Assembly: GCA_902767455.1 (NCBI GenBank)
Contig: CACXHH010000062.1
Span: forward strand, 1 to 6,571
Length of the DNA stretch: 6,571 nucleotides
Origin: an uncultured Eubacteriales bacterium
Lineage (GTDB): Bacteria > Bacillota > Clostridia > Christensenellales > Borkfalkiaceae
Direction of reading: 5' to 3'
A model generated the notes under the pieces. It did no database searches, was not told where the DNA came from, and saw only the letters and a list, made by a program, of their open reading frames with translations. Each line of letters starts with the position of its first letter. The stretch's first letter is position 1. Made by a program: the position numbers and the translations under genes. Of the stretch, positions 1-5,423 are shown piece by piece.

Positions 1-740
1 TGTAAAAGCGAGCCGCTGTATAAAATATTGCGCTTTTTATCAACGATCTGGCGCTTATGGAGATGCCCGAGCGCCGTGTAGATAACGTTTTCGGGAATAA
101 TCGACGGCGGCAGTATTCTCGCCCCGCCCAGATCTATCGGCCGTTCGCTTGAAGAAGATTCTCCGCCCAGCATAAATACGTGCGCCGACAAAACGCACGG
201 GAGATCTTCTTCGTTATGCGACAACGACGCGCCGATATATCTCGCCACCTTATCGCGATAGCTTTCGTCCTCCTTAACGCTCTCCTTCATACGCATTTCC
301 GTAGGGTACGGAAGGAGCGCGACATAGACCTTTTCGCTCGTTTCGTCTTCGATAACGAGATGATCGCCGTCCGCAATTTTTACCGTTACTTTGCCGAGTT
401 TTACATTTTCGACGCGCTCCCCGCCCGAGAAAAACACGCCGCTTGTCGCCGCGAGTTTTTCGGAAGCCGAAAGACGAGTCGGATCGTCGTGATTGCCGCT
501 GATAACGACCGTCGCAACGCCGAGCGAACTCAACGAGTGCAAAGTATCGAAAAACAGCGTTTCGGCTTCGGCGGAAGGAGTGAAAGTATCGTAAACGTCG
601 CCGGATATCAAAACGACGTCGACGTTTTGGCTTTCAACGATCGAAAGCAAACTTTTCAAGACGGTTTTTTGCTCTTCGAGGCGCGGACGCTCTTCGAGTT
701 TTTTTCCGAGATGCCAGTCGGAAGTATGTAAAAATCTCAT
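1..740 (-). CDS. sbcD: Exonuclease SbcCD subunit D (SbcD/Mre11-type metallophosphoesterase), C-terminus beyond window
   Basis: This is the nuclease subunit of the SbcCD (Mre11-Rad50-like) complex, which cuts DNA hairpins and processes double-strand ends with the ATPase SbcC. The reverse strand is open from ATG 740 to the left edge, giving 246 codons with no stop. It begins MRFLHTSDWHLGKKLEE, a characteristic SbcD opening. The two-metal phosphoesterase motifs appear in order: D8/H10 (SDWH), D48 (GDVYD, 47-51), GNHD (82-85), H187 (SAHVF) and GHLH (225-228) followed by YSGSL near 241. The family is usually about 370-420 aa, so about a third, including the capping region, lies outside the window. 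sbcC would be expected next, further left. The ribosome binding site is weak (GGGA, 5 nt before ATG). A promoter candidate lies at 833-861. A 183-codon frame on the opposite strand (180-731) is a shadow of this gene. Confidence 0.93.
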   Translation of the reverse strand, partial: MRFLHTSDWHLGKKLEERPRLEEQKTVLKSLLSIVESQNVDVVLISGDVYDTFTPSAEAETLFFDTLHSLSSLGVATVVISGNHDDPTRLSASEKLAATSGVFFSGGERVENVKLGKVTVKIADGDHLVIEDETSEKVYVALLPYPTEMRMKESVKEDESYRDKVARYIGASLSHNEEDLPCVLSAHVFMLGGESSSSERPIDLGGARILPPSIIPENVIYTALGHLHKRQIVDKKRNILYSGSLL

Positions 741-813
741 ATAGTTCCCGTTGTAACGAAACGAACTTCGTCACACAATATTTTGTGATTTTCAAAAAAA
801 GACTTTTAAGCAG

Positions 814-842
814 TTGAAATTTTTTTTATTTTATTATATTAT
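814..842 (+). promoter_or_regulatory. Sigma-A-type promoter candidate for the DnaD-like/loader operon
   Basis: TTGAAA (814-819), a 17-bp spacer, and TATTAT (837-842). Transcription would begin near 849, leaving a leader of about 109 nt before the ATG at 958. The -10 shares two bases with the oppositely directed sbcD -10, so the two promoters should interfere with each other. Confidence 0.55.
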
Positions 843-861
843 ATATTTTACACAATTTCAA
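833..861 (-). promoter_or_regulatory. Sigma-A-type promoter candidate for sbcD
   Basis: Read on the minus strand, TTGAAA (861-856) is followed after exactly 17 bp by TATAAT (838-833), a perfect -10 hexamer. Transcription would start near 826, giving a leader of about 85 nt before the sbcD ATG at 740. It overlaps the rightward promoter at 814-842. The spacer is extremely AT-rich, so a chance -10 match is easy, but the matching -35 at ideal spacing strengthens the call. Confidence 0.6.
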
Positions 862-943
862 GTAAAAAGACTTACGATTTTTTTTGCGTTTTGAATTTCG
901 GACGCGCACGATTTCGGTTGCGTCGGTAAAAACGCTGTTTTGC

Positions 944-949
944 GGAGAT
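944..949 (+). promoter_or_regulatory. Ribosome binding site that decides the DnaD-like start
   Basis: GGAGAT lies 8 nt before ATG 958. The longer reading from TTG 940 would place this site inside the coding region and has no comparable site of its own, so the start at 958 is favoured. Confidence 0.75.
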
Positions 950-957
950 ATAAACTT

Positions 958-2379
958 ATGAGCTTTTGCAGTTTTACGAAAGAAGCGATCAAAAACCTGA
1001 CTACCGAAGTTGATAATTACTTTATTACCGAGTTTCTTCCCGAAGCTGACGGCGAAGCGCTCAAAGTTTATTTATACGGGCTGTATCTGTGTAAAAACAG
1101 CGAAAACAGCGTTTCAGTCGAAGAGTTCGCCGGCAACCTGTTTATGGACGTCGACACCGTAAAAGACGCTTTCAGATACTGGGAAGATTTCGACGCCGTA
1201 ACCATCATATCGGACGATCCGTTCACCGTAAAATACCTTCCGCTGACAAATTTGGGGAAGCCGCGCAAATTCAAAGCGGGTAAATACGACGATTTCAATA
1301 AGTCGATCCAGCTTTTGTTGACCGAACGTATGATCTCCACCAACGAGTACGCCGACTATTTCGCCGTTATGGAAGATTACAACATCACGCCCGACGCAAT
1401 GCTTATGATCGTCAAATACTGCGTTGACTTAAAGGGCGCGAATATCGGCGGAAAATACATAATTACTGTTGCAAAAGACCTTGCCGCGCGCGGGATAACG
1501 ACGGCTTCCGGGCTTGAAGCGGAGCTGTCCGATTATAATCTGAAAATCGGAGAACTTGCGAAGATACTTTCCGCAATGGGGCTCAAAAGAAAGCCGGATA
1601 TCGACGATTTCAACTACTACAACAAGTGGACGAAAGACCTTATGTTTTCGCCCGAAAGCATTATTTTCGCGGCGAAATCGCAAAAGATCAAATCGCCCGC
1701 TTATCTTGACAAAATAATCACCGAGCTTTACGGCGCCAAGACTTTCACGAAGAAGGAAATAGAGAACTATTTTGCCGAAAAGGAAGAACTCAACGAGCTG
1801 ACGAAGCGTATTTTGAGAGAATTATCCGTCTACGTGGAAGTGATAGCTCCCGTCGTAGAAACTTACGTAAACCCGTGGCTTTCGATGGGTTTTGATCACG
1901 ATACGCTCGTTTTTATCGCAAATTACTGCTTCAAACGCCGCAAACGCTCGCTCGAAAGCATGGATGACACGGTGAAAACGCTCTACAAAAAAGGGCTCGT
2001 AACGCTTTCTTCGATCGGAGATTACGTCAAGACGAGAGCAAAAGAGGACGAATTTATCAAAACTCTTCTCGAAATCACTTCAACAGACCGACTGCCCAAC
2101 GAATGGGACAGAACGCTTTTATCGACCTGGCGAGAGTGGGGCTTTGACGACGAGATGATAAAAGCTTGCGCGGCTTTTGCGACGGGGAAAACGAACCCGT
2201 TCGTATATATGAACACCGTTTTATCAAACTGGAAGTCAAAGGGCATACGCACGCCCGAACAAATAGAGAATTCGCCCGCAAATAAAACGGCGACTTCGCA
2301 ACACACCGCAAACGAACGCACTTACACCAAGGAAGAACTCGACAAACTGATCTCGGACATAGAAGACGTTGATTTTTAG
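958..2379 (+). CDS. DnaD/DnaB-like primosome protein with several DDBH2-type units
   Basis: This is probably a replication initiation/restart protein of the DnaD/DnaB superfamily, which binds and remodels DNA at oriC or stalled forks so the helicase loader can act. ATG 958 is preferred over the in-frame TTG at 940 because GGAGAT (944-949) sits 8 nt before it; this gives 473 aa. Residues about 20-100 resemble the N-terminal winged-helix DDBH1 region. After that, four related segments recur about every 83-87 residues (about 128-190, 217-272, 300-358, 385-437). Their shared pattern is an aromatic residue or W (W224, W307, W391), then GF or MF, a D/E-rich helix, Y or L with D/N-x-(I/V), and G-I/L-x-T-x-x-x-I. 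Unit 4 (YMNTVLSNW...KGIRTPEQI) is the clearest DnaB_2-type end. The tail (438-473) is polar and acidic. It is the first gene of a two-gene operon with the loader 14 bp downstream, like dnaB-dnaI in Bacillus. No close family member is recognised with certainty. Confidence 0.85.
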   Translation: MSFCSFTKEAIKNLTTEVDNYFITEFLPEADGEALKVYLYGLYLCKNSENSVSVEEFAGNLFMDVDTVKDAFRYWEDFDAVTIISDDPFTVKYLPLTNLGKPRKFKAGKYDDFNKSIQLLLTERMISTNEYADYFAVMEDYNITPDAMLMIVKYCVDLKGANIGGKYIITVAKDLAARGITTASGLEAELSDYNLKIGELAKILSAMGLKRKPDIDDFNYYNKWTKDLMFSPESIIFAAKSQKIKSPAYLDKIITELYGAKTFTKKEIENYFAEKEELNELTKRILRELSVYVEVIAPVVETYVNPWLSMGFDHDTLVFIANYCFKRRKRSLESMDDTVKTLYKKGLVTLSSIGDYVKTRAKEDEFIKTLLEITSTDRLPNEWDRTLLSTWREWGFDDEMIKACAAFATGKTNPFVYMNTVLSNWKSKGIRTPEQIENSPANKTATSQHTANERTYTKEELDKLISDIEDVDF

Positions 2380-2393
2380 GTTGGGAAAATACG

Positions 2394-3308
2394 ATGATAA
2401 ATTGTGATTATCTTATTGAACAAGCAAATATCGTTTACGCCGGCTACGCGCGACAAAAGGAAAACGCTCTTTACGACAAAGAGAAGTTTTACCTTGAAAA
2501 CGAAAACTACGCCGACGTAAAATATAAGCTTAAAGCGTGCATTTTCGATCTTCAAAAGGCAAAATTCACTTCAAGTTCAAACGTCGGCGCACTTGAAAAA
2601 GAGCGCGAAGCTTTGACGGCGGAACTCAAAAGAATCGAAAATTCGCTTCCGCGTTTTGAAAACGAATACTCGCCGCGATGCAAAGTCTGCAACGACGAAG
2701 GCTTCGCGAACGGAAAACGGTGCAAGTGTTTTTACGAAAAGCTGAACGAACTCGCCTACGAAACTTTAGGCGTTTATCCGCACGAATTACACACCTTTAA
2801 CGACAACGCGTATAACGACGCAAAAACGCTTAAATTCGTTGAAAAATTCAAGAAATATTGTTCAGGGTTTCACATCGGCTCGAAGGACCTGATGCTGCTC
2901 GGGCTTCGCGGAACGGGAAAGACGTTTTTTGCCGAAGCAATAGCTTACGAAATCAATAAAAGCGGAAAAAACGCGCTTATAATAAACGCCTTCGAGTTCA
3001 ACGAAATATTCGTTAAAACCATGCGCGCCAACCCGCGCGAACAGCTCGTAACGAAAGATATTCTCGTCGGATGCGACCTTCTCGTTATAGACGATCTCGG
3101 CGCCGCACCCGTTCTCAACAAGATTACGGCGGAAAACCTTCTGATGATTTTAAGCGAACGGCAGCTACGAAAAAAACCGTTTATTATCACGACCAACCTT
3201 TCTCTCGACGAAATAGGAGAAAGATTCGGCGAAAGAGTGTTTTCGAGAGCCTGCGCGAAGTCCACGGTCAAATTTTTGTTTGAAGGAAGAGATTTAAGGC
3301 TCGCCTGA
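2394..3308 (+). CDS. dnaC: Helicase loader, DnaC/DnaI-like AAA+ ATPase
   Basis: This cytoplasmic ATPase is expected to load the replicative helicase onto DNA prepared by the DnaD-like partner encoded just upstream. In the 304-aa product, residues 1-90 are charged and helical, suiting an N-terminal helicase-binding region. C96-x2-C99-x10-C110-x-C112 is a probable zinc-binding site like that in DnaI. The AAA+ core has Walker A GLRGTGKT (170-177), Walker B LLVIDDLG (229-236, acidic D233/D234), a sensor-1 ITTN (265-268) and an arginine-rich GERVFSRA (279-286) holding candidate arginine fingers R281/R285. The length fits the family (about 300 aa). Start ATG 2394 has GGGA 7 nt upstream and follows the previous stop by 14 bp, so the genes are co-transcribed. 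IstB transposase helpers share this fold, but no transposase is nearby and the zinc site plus DnaD neighbour favour a chromosomal loader. Confidence 0.9.
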   Translation: MINCDYLIEQANIVYAGYARQKENALYDKEKFYLENENYADVKYKLKACIFDLQKAKFTSSSNVGALEKEREALTAELKRIENSLPRFENEYSPRCKVCNDEGFANGKRCKCFYEKLNELAYETLGVYPHELHTFNDNAYNDAKTLKFVEKFKKYCSGFHIGSKDLMLLGLRGTGKTFFAEAIAYEINKSGKNALIINAFEFNEIFVKTMRANPREQLVTKDILVGCDLLVIDDLGAAPVLNKITAENLLMILSERQLRKKPFIITTNLSLDEIGERFGERVFSRACAKSTVKFLFEGRDLRLA

Positions 3309-3320
3309 AAAAAGTATTAT

Positions 3321-3352
3321 AAAACGCGACACCAAAACGGTATCGCGTTTTT
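3321..3352. terminator. Bidirectional intrinsic terminator between convergent operons
   Basis: AAAACGCGA (3321-3329) pairs with TCGCGTTTT (3343-3351). After a C/A mismatch the stem continues with ACC (3331-3333) against GGT (3339-3341), around a 5-nt AAAAC loop. The rightward transcript ends in a T-run (to 3352), 12 bp after the loader stop. The leftward transcript also ends in TTTT, then an AT-rich stretch with TTTTTT further on, 10 bp after the small ORF stop. It can serve both operons. Confidence 0.85.
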
Positions 3353-3361
3353 CTTCGCGGT

Positions 3362-3481
3362 TTACGCCGCGGCAATAACTATAAAAATAAAAAGAGTAAC
3401 GAATACGGATATCAGAAGCGGTTTTACGCCGTCCGAAAAAATTTTATTAAAACCCGAACCGTTCTTTTTCATACGCCGCAT
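3362..3481 (-). CDS. Small single-pass membrane protein, 39 aa, coupled to cdaA
   Basis: This is an unrecognised small ORF, begun at an ATG that shares its A with the cdaA stop (TGATG), the classic arrangement for re-initiation by the terminating ribosome. It starts MRRMKKNGSG; residues 1-20 are basic (R2, R3, K5, K6, K13, K20) and residues 21-39 are a continuous hydrophobic run, PLLISVFVTLFIFIVIAAA. This predicts one membrane helix with the N-terminus in the cytoplasm. A second in-frame ATG at 3472 would give 36 aa; neither has an obvious separate ribosome binding site. The bidirectional terminator begins 10 bp after the stop, so the ORF fills the end of the cdaA transcript almost exactly. 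In many Bacillota the next gene is cdaR, whose protein has a single N-terminal membrane helix and extracellular YbbR repeats. No YbbR repeats are present here. A role with CdaA is inference from position only. Confidence 0.6.
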   Translation of the reverse strand: MRRMKKNGSGFNKIFSDGVKPLLISVFVTLFIFIVIAAA

Positions 3482-4269
3482 CAATCGATCTGATCTTGCC
3501 AGTAGAAGGCTTTGAGCGTTTCTCTCAGAACGGAAGTGTCTACGTAACGGATGATCTTGCCGCCTTTGGCGATGGAGATAATGCCCGTTTCTTCCGAAAC
3601 GATTATCGCGGTGACGTTGACGGTTTCGGTAAGACCTATGCCCGCTCTATGGCGCGAGCCGAGTTCCTTGGAGAGATTAACTTCTTGAGCGAGCGGTAAA
3701 AAGCAGCCCGCCGCCTGGATTTTCGTGCCGTTCAAAATGAGCGCGCCGTCGTGCAAAGCCGTCTTGGGGAAGAAAATACTTTCGATAAGTTGAGAAGATA
3801 TTTCCGCGTCGAGATACACGCCGCTTTCAAGTATTCCCGAAGGAAGATTGCCGTTGGAAAGAATAATAATCGCGCCGACGTCGGCTTTGGACATATTCTG
3901 CACGGCTTTTATGATCTCTTCGATACAGACGTTAGTGTCGGTGATCTCGCCCTTCTTTTCGTGCTTATGGTCCGTCCTCGTCGACCAGACGTCACGTTTC
4001 AATTCCGTTGAGAAAAGCGAAATACACGCAACGATGAACAAGCCCTGCAATATGAGCATGTAAAGCCCCGCATTCGCTACGTCGGCAAAGAAGAGATATA
4101 AACCGGTTATCACGGTGTAGCCGATATATACCCAAACTACTTTGTTTGCGTTGTTTTTGAAAAGAAAACGCAAAAAGAAGAAGAGTATAACGAGAGCGAA
4201 AACTATCTTAACGATATAGATCGGTCTGAACTCCGTGAACACGGATTTCAGTTTTTCCCAGTATTGCAT
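3481..4269 (-). CDS. cdaA: Membrane diadenylate cyclase CdaA (c-di-AMP synthase)
   Basis: CdaA condenses two ATP into c-di-AMP, the second messenger that controls potassium and osmolyte uptake and cell-wall homeostasis. The 262-aa product (family about 270) has three predicted membrane helices (about 18-36, 43-61, 66-86), a charged linker (about 88-110) and a cytoplasmic DAC domain. The catalytic DGA motif is at 174-176 (ALHDGALIL) and the ATP-binding RHR at 206-208 (SRHRAGIGLTE), both intact. ATG 4269 has a good ribosome binding site (GAGG at 4278-4275, 5 nt away). It is the first gene of its transcript, with its own promoter, and overlaps the following 39-codon ORF by one base. The usual partners cdaR and glmM are not adjacent on this side, which is less common. 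Confidence 0.96.
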   Translation of the reverse strand: MQYWEKLKSVFTEFRPIYIVKIVFALVILFFFLRFLFKNNANKVVWVYIGYTVITGLYLFFADVANAGLYMLILQGLFIVACISLFSTELKRDVWSTRTDHKHEKKGEITDTNVCIEEIIKAVQNMSKADVGAIIILSNGNLPSGILESGVYLDAEISSQLIESIFFPKTALHDGALILNGTKIQAAGCFLPLAQEVNLSKELGSRHRAGIGLTETVNVTAIIVSEETGIISIAKGGKIIRYVDTSVLRETLKAFYWQDQID

Positions 4270-4308
4270 AAAATCCTCGTATAAATGAAAAAGGTATTTT
4301 TCAAATAA

Positions 4309-4337
4309 AGTATATCACAGCCTGACGAAAAAATAAA
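4309..4337 (-). promoter_or_regulatory. Promoter candidate for cdaA, extended -10
   Basis: On the minus strand TATACT (4314-4309) is preceded directly by TGA, giving an extended -10 (TGNTATACT). At 17 bp spacing the -35 position reads TTTATT (4337-4332), a poor match. Transcription would start near 4302, leaving a leader of about 33 nt before the cdaA ATG. The -35 position falls within the inverted repeat at 4326-4348, so binding there could control it. Confidence 0.6.
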
Positions 4338-4348
4338 GTATTTTTTCG
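4326..4348. repeat. Perfect 10-bp inverted repeat at the cdaA -35 position
   Basis: CGAAAAAATA (4326-4335) and its reverse complement TATTTTTTCG (4339-4348) are separated by 3 nt. The stem is nearly all A-T, and on the holA transcript it would be a weak hairpin about 90 bp after the holA stop, not followed by a clean T-run. An operator is as likely as a terminator. Confidence 0.55.
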
Positions 4349-4353
4349 ATTTA

Positions 4354-4383
4354 TTTGTCGATTATGCACAAATTATCGACAAA
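4354..4383. repeat. Inverted repeat with DnaA-box-like nonamers upstream of cdaA
   Basis: TTTGTCGAT (4354-4362) and ATCGACAAA (4375-4383) are perfect 9-bp arms, with two more pairs inside after a single mismatch. The repeat holds TTATGCACA (4362-4370), which fits the DnaA consensus TTATNCACA, and TTATCGACA (4373-4381), one mismatch away, in the same orientation and 11 bp apart. Binding by DnaA or another regulator is inferred only. Confidence 0.5.
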
Positions 4384-4439
4384 AAAGCGCGGCGCAAAAA
4401 TCAAGAAAGTCTTTAAAGGGGCTGAAAAGTCTCAAAAAA

Positions 4440-5411
4440 CTATTCTGCCATTATCCCGAACACGCATTCGTAAAACACGTTGTCGATAGGTTTTTCGCCC
4501 GTTTTGAACGCGGAATCCGCCTGAGAGAGAACGTCCATAACCTTTTTCAGCCTTTTCGGAGAAAACGACGCCGCCTGCTGTTTCGACATCTTCACCGCGT
4601 ATTCTTTTACGCCGAGCTTTGCGGCTATAGAAGCGTTGTCTTCCTTCGTGACCGAACAATAAAACATTCGTCTGAAATGCGAGTAAAGCGAAACTATAAG
4701 CATCTGTTTTTCGGACGGCGTTCTCGTTTCGGAAATAATTTTGTAAGCCTCGGTATAGCGTTTTCCCGCGATGAAATTAACTATCTCGAAAATCTTATAG
4801 TCGTCGTCTTTTTCGACGAGAAGATCGACGGATTGCGCGTCTATTTCAGACTTATCGGCGCAATAATCGACGAGTTTATCAAGCTCTTTGTCTATCCGCA
4901 CGAGATCGAACTGGCAGTATTCTATTATCTTTGAGCAGACCGAAGTCGCAACTACGACGTTACGCTTCGTCGCTTTTGAGCGGATATATTTTACGAGCAG
5001 TTCTTCGCTCGCTCTCGAACAATCGACGACCGTGACGGACGGCTGTTTTTTCAAGGCGTCACAAGGCTTTTCGTTTACGATAACGAGAACGGATGTTTCG
5101 CTCGGCCGGTCGAAGTATTCTTTTAAAGATTTGCTTTTGAGTTCGGCCGCCGTCGGATACCATTCGGTTATTTCGGCAACGCGCTTTTCGCTCATAAACG
5201 GATAAGCGCGAAGCGCCATTACGAGCGAATCCACGCCTTGCGTTTTTATTTCCTGCCCCGTCGCCGAAGAGTAGTTGAGGCTCGGCTCCGAAAGGCAAGT
5301 TTCTTTTATCATTTCCTGCGCGCGCATGCGGAAAAACGTCTCCTCGCCTTCAAGGAGATATATCGGCATTACGCCGTCTTTTAAGCTTTGTTTTAAATTC
5401 TCGAATTTCAT
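4440..5411 (-). CDS. holA: DNA polymerase III subunit delta (clamp-loader)
   Basis: HolA is the clamp-loader subunit that opens the beta sliding clamp during replication. The 323-aa product (family about 330-345) starts with the family pattern: MPIYLLEGEETFFRMRAQEM (15-34) where other AAA+ proteins have Walker A, then an FMSEKRVAEI stretch (about 72-81). A central YKIFEIVNFIAGKRYTEAY segment (about 206-224) and a helical C-terminal collar (LGVKEYAVKM, then KRLKKVMDVLSQADSAFKTG) also match. As in other delta subunits, ATPase motifs are degenerate. Start ATG 5411 has only a weak GGT-type ribosome site and lies 12 bp after the comEC stop, so translation probably depends on the upstream gene. The comEC-holA order is common in Bacillota; rpsT, often next to holA, is absent here, and the next gene is cdaA after 170 bp. 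Confidence 0.93.
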   Translation of the reverse strand: MKFENLKQSLKDGVMPIYLLEGEETFFRMRAQEMIKETCLSEPSLNYSSATGQEIKTQGVDSLVMALRAYPFMSEKRVAEITEWYPTAAELKSKSLKEYFDRPSETSVLVIVNEKPCDALKKQPSVTVVDCSRASEELLVKYIRSKATKRNVVVATSVCSKIIEYCQFDLVRIDKELDKLVDYCADKSEIDAQSVDLLVEKDDDYKIFEIVNFIAGKRYTEAYKIISETRTPSEKQMLIVSLYSHFRRMFYCSVTKEDNASIAAKLGVKEYAVKMSKQQAASFSPKRLKKVMDVLSQADSAFKTGEKPIDNVFYECVFGIMAE

Positions 5412-5423
5412 CGTTTTACCATA

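Larger units (their letters stand above)
814..861. repeat. Inverted repeat framing the divergent promoters
   Basis: TTGAAATT at 814-821 and its exact reverse complement AATTTCAA at 854-861 form 8-bp arms 32 bp apart. Each arm contains one -35 hexamer. The centre (837.5) is also the midpoint of the two -10 boxes, so the promoter pair is mirror-symmetric. The arms are too far apart to suggest a hairpin; a DNA-level role is more likely if there is any. Confidence 0.6.
796..873. repeat. Pair of 10-bp direct repeats flanking the divergent promoters
   Basis: AAAAAGACTT occurs at 796-805 and again at 864-873, one copy on each side of the promoter pair and 68 bp apart start to start. The copies could be regulator sites, but the sequence is A-rich and the repeat is short, so chance is possible. 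Confidence 0.4.

Noticed and set aside
180..731. A 183-codon open frame on the plus strand
   Set aside because: It lies entirely opposite sbcD, whose minus-strand frame contains every phosphoesterase motif. The plus-strand translation is arginine- and phenylalanine-rich with no family features, typical of an antisense shadow.
940..957. Upstream TTG start adding six residues to the DnaD-like protein
   Set aside because: The GGAGAT ribosome binding site lies inside this extension and is well spaced for ATG 958; the TTG has no good site of its own.
2394..3308. IstB, the ATPase partner of IS21-type transposases
   Set aside because: There is no IstA transposase or terminal inverted repeat nearby. 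The N-terminal CxxC...CxC site and the adjacent DnaD-like gene fit a helicase loader.
4326..4383. Chromosomal replication origin
   Set aside because: Only one consensus DnaA box and one near match are present, with no dnaA or dnaN beside them; oriC would be expected to have many boxes.
4391..4440. Intrinsic terminator directly after holA
   Set aside because: The GCGCCGCGC stretch before a T-run could form only a 3-bp stem, and no stronger GC-rich hairpin is visible within 50 bp of the stop.
4432..4659. Minus-strand 75-codon frame and similar overlapping frames within holA and comEC
   Set aside because: They lie in alternative frames of well-supported genes and show no ribosome site or family features.
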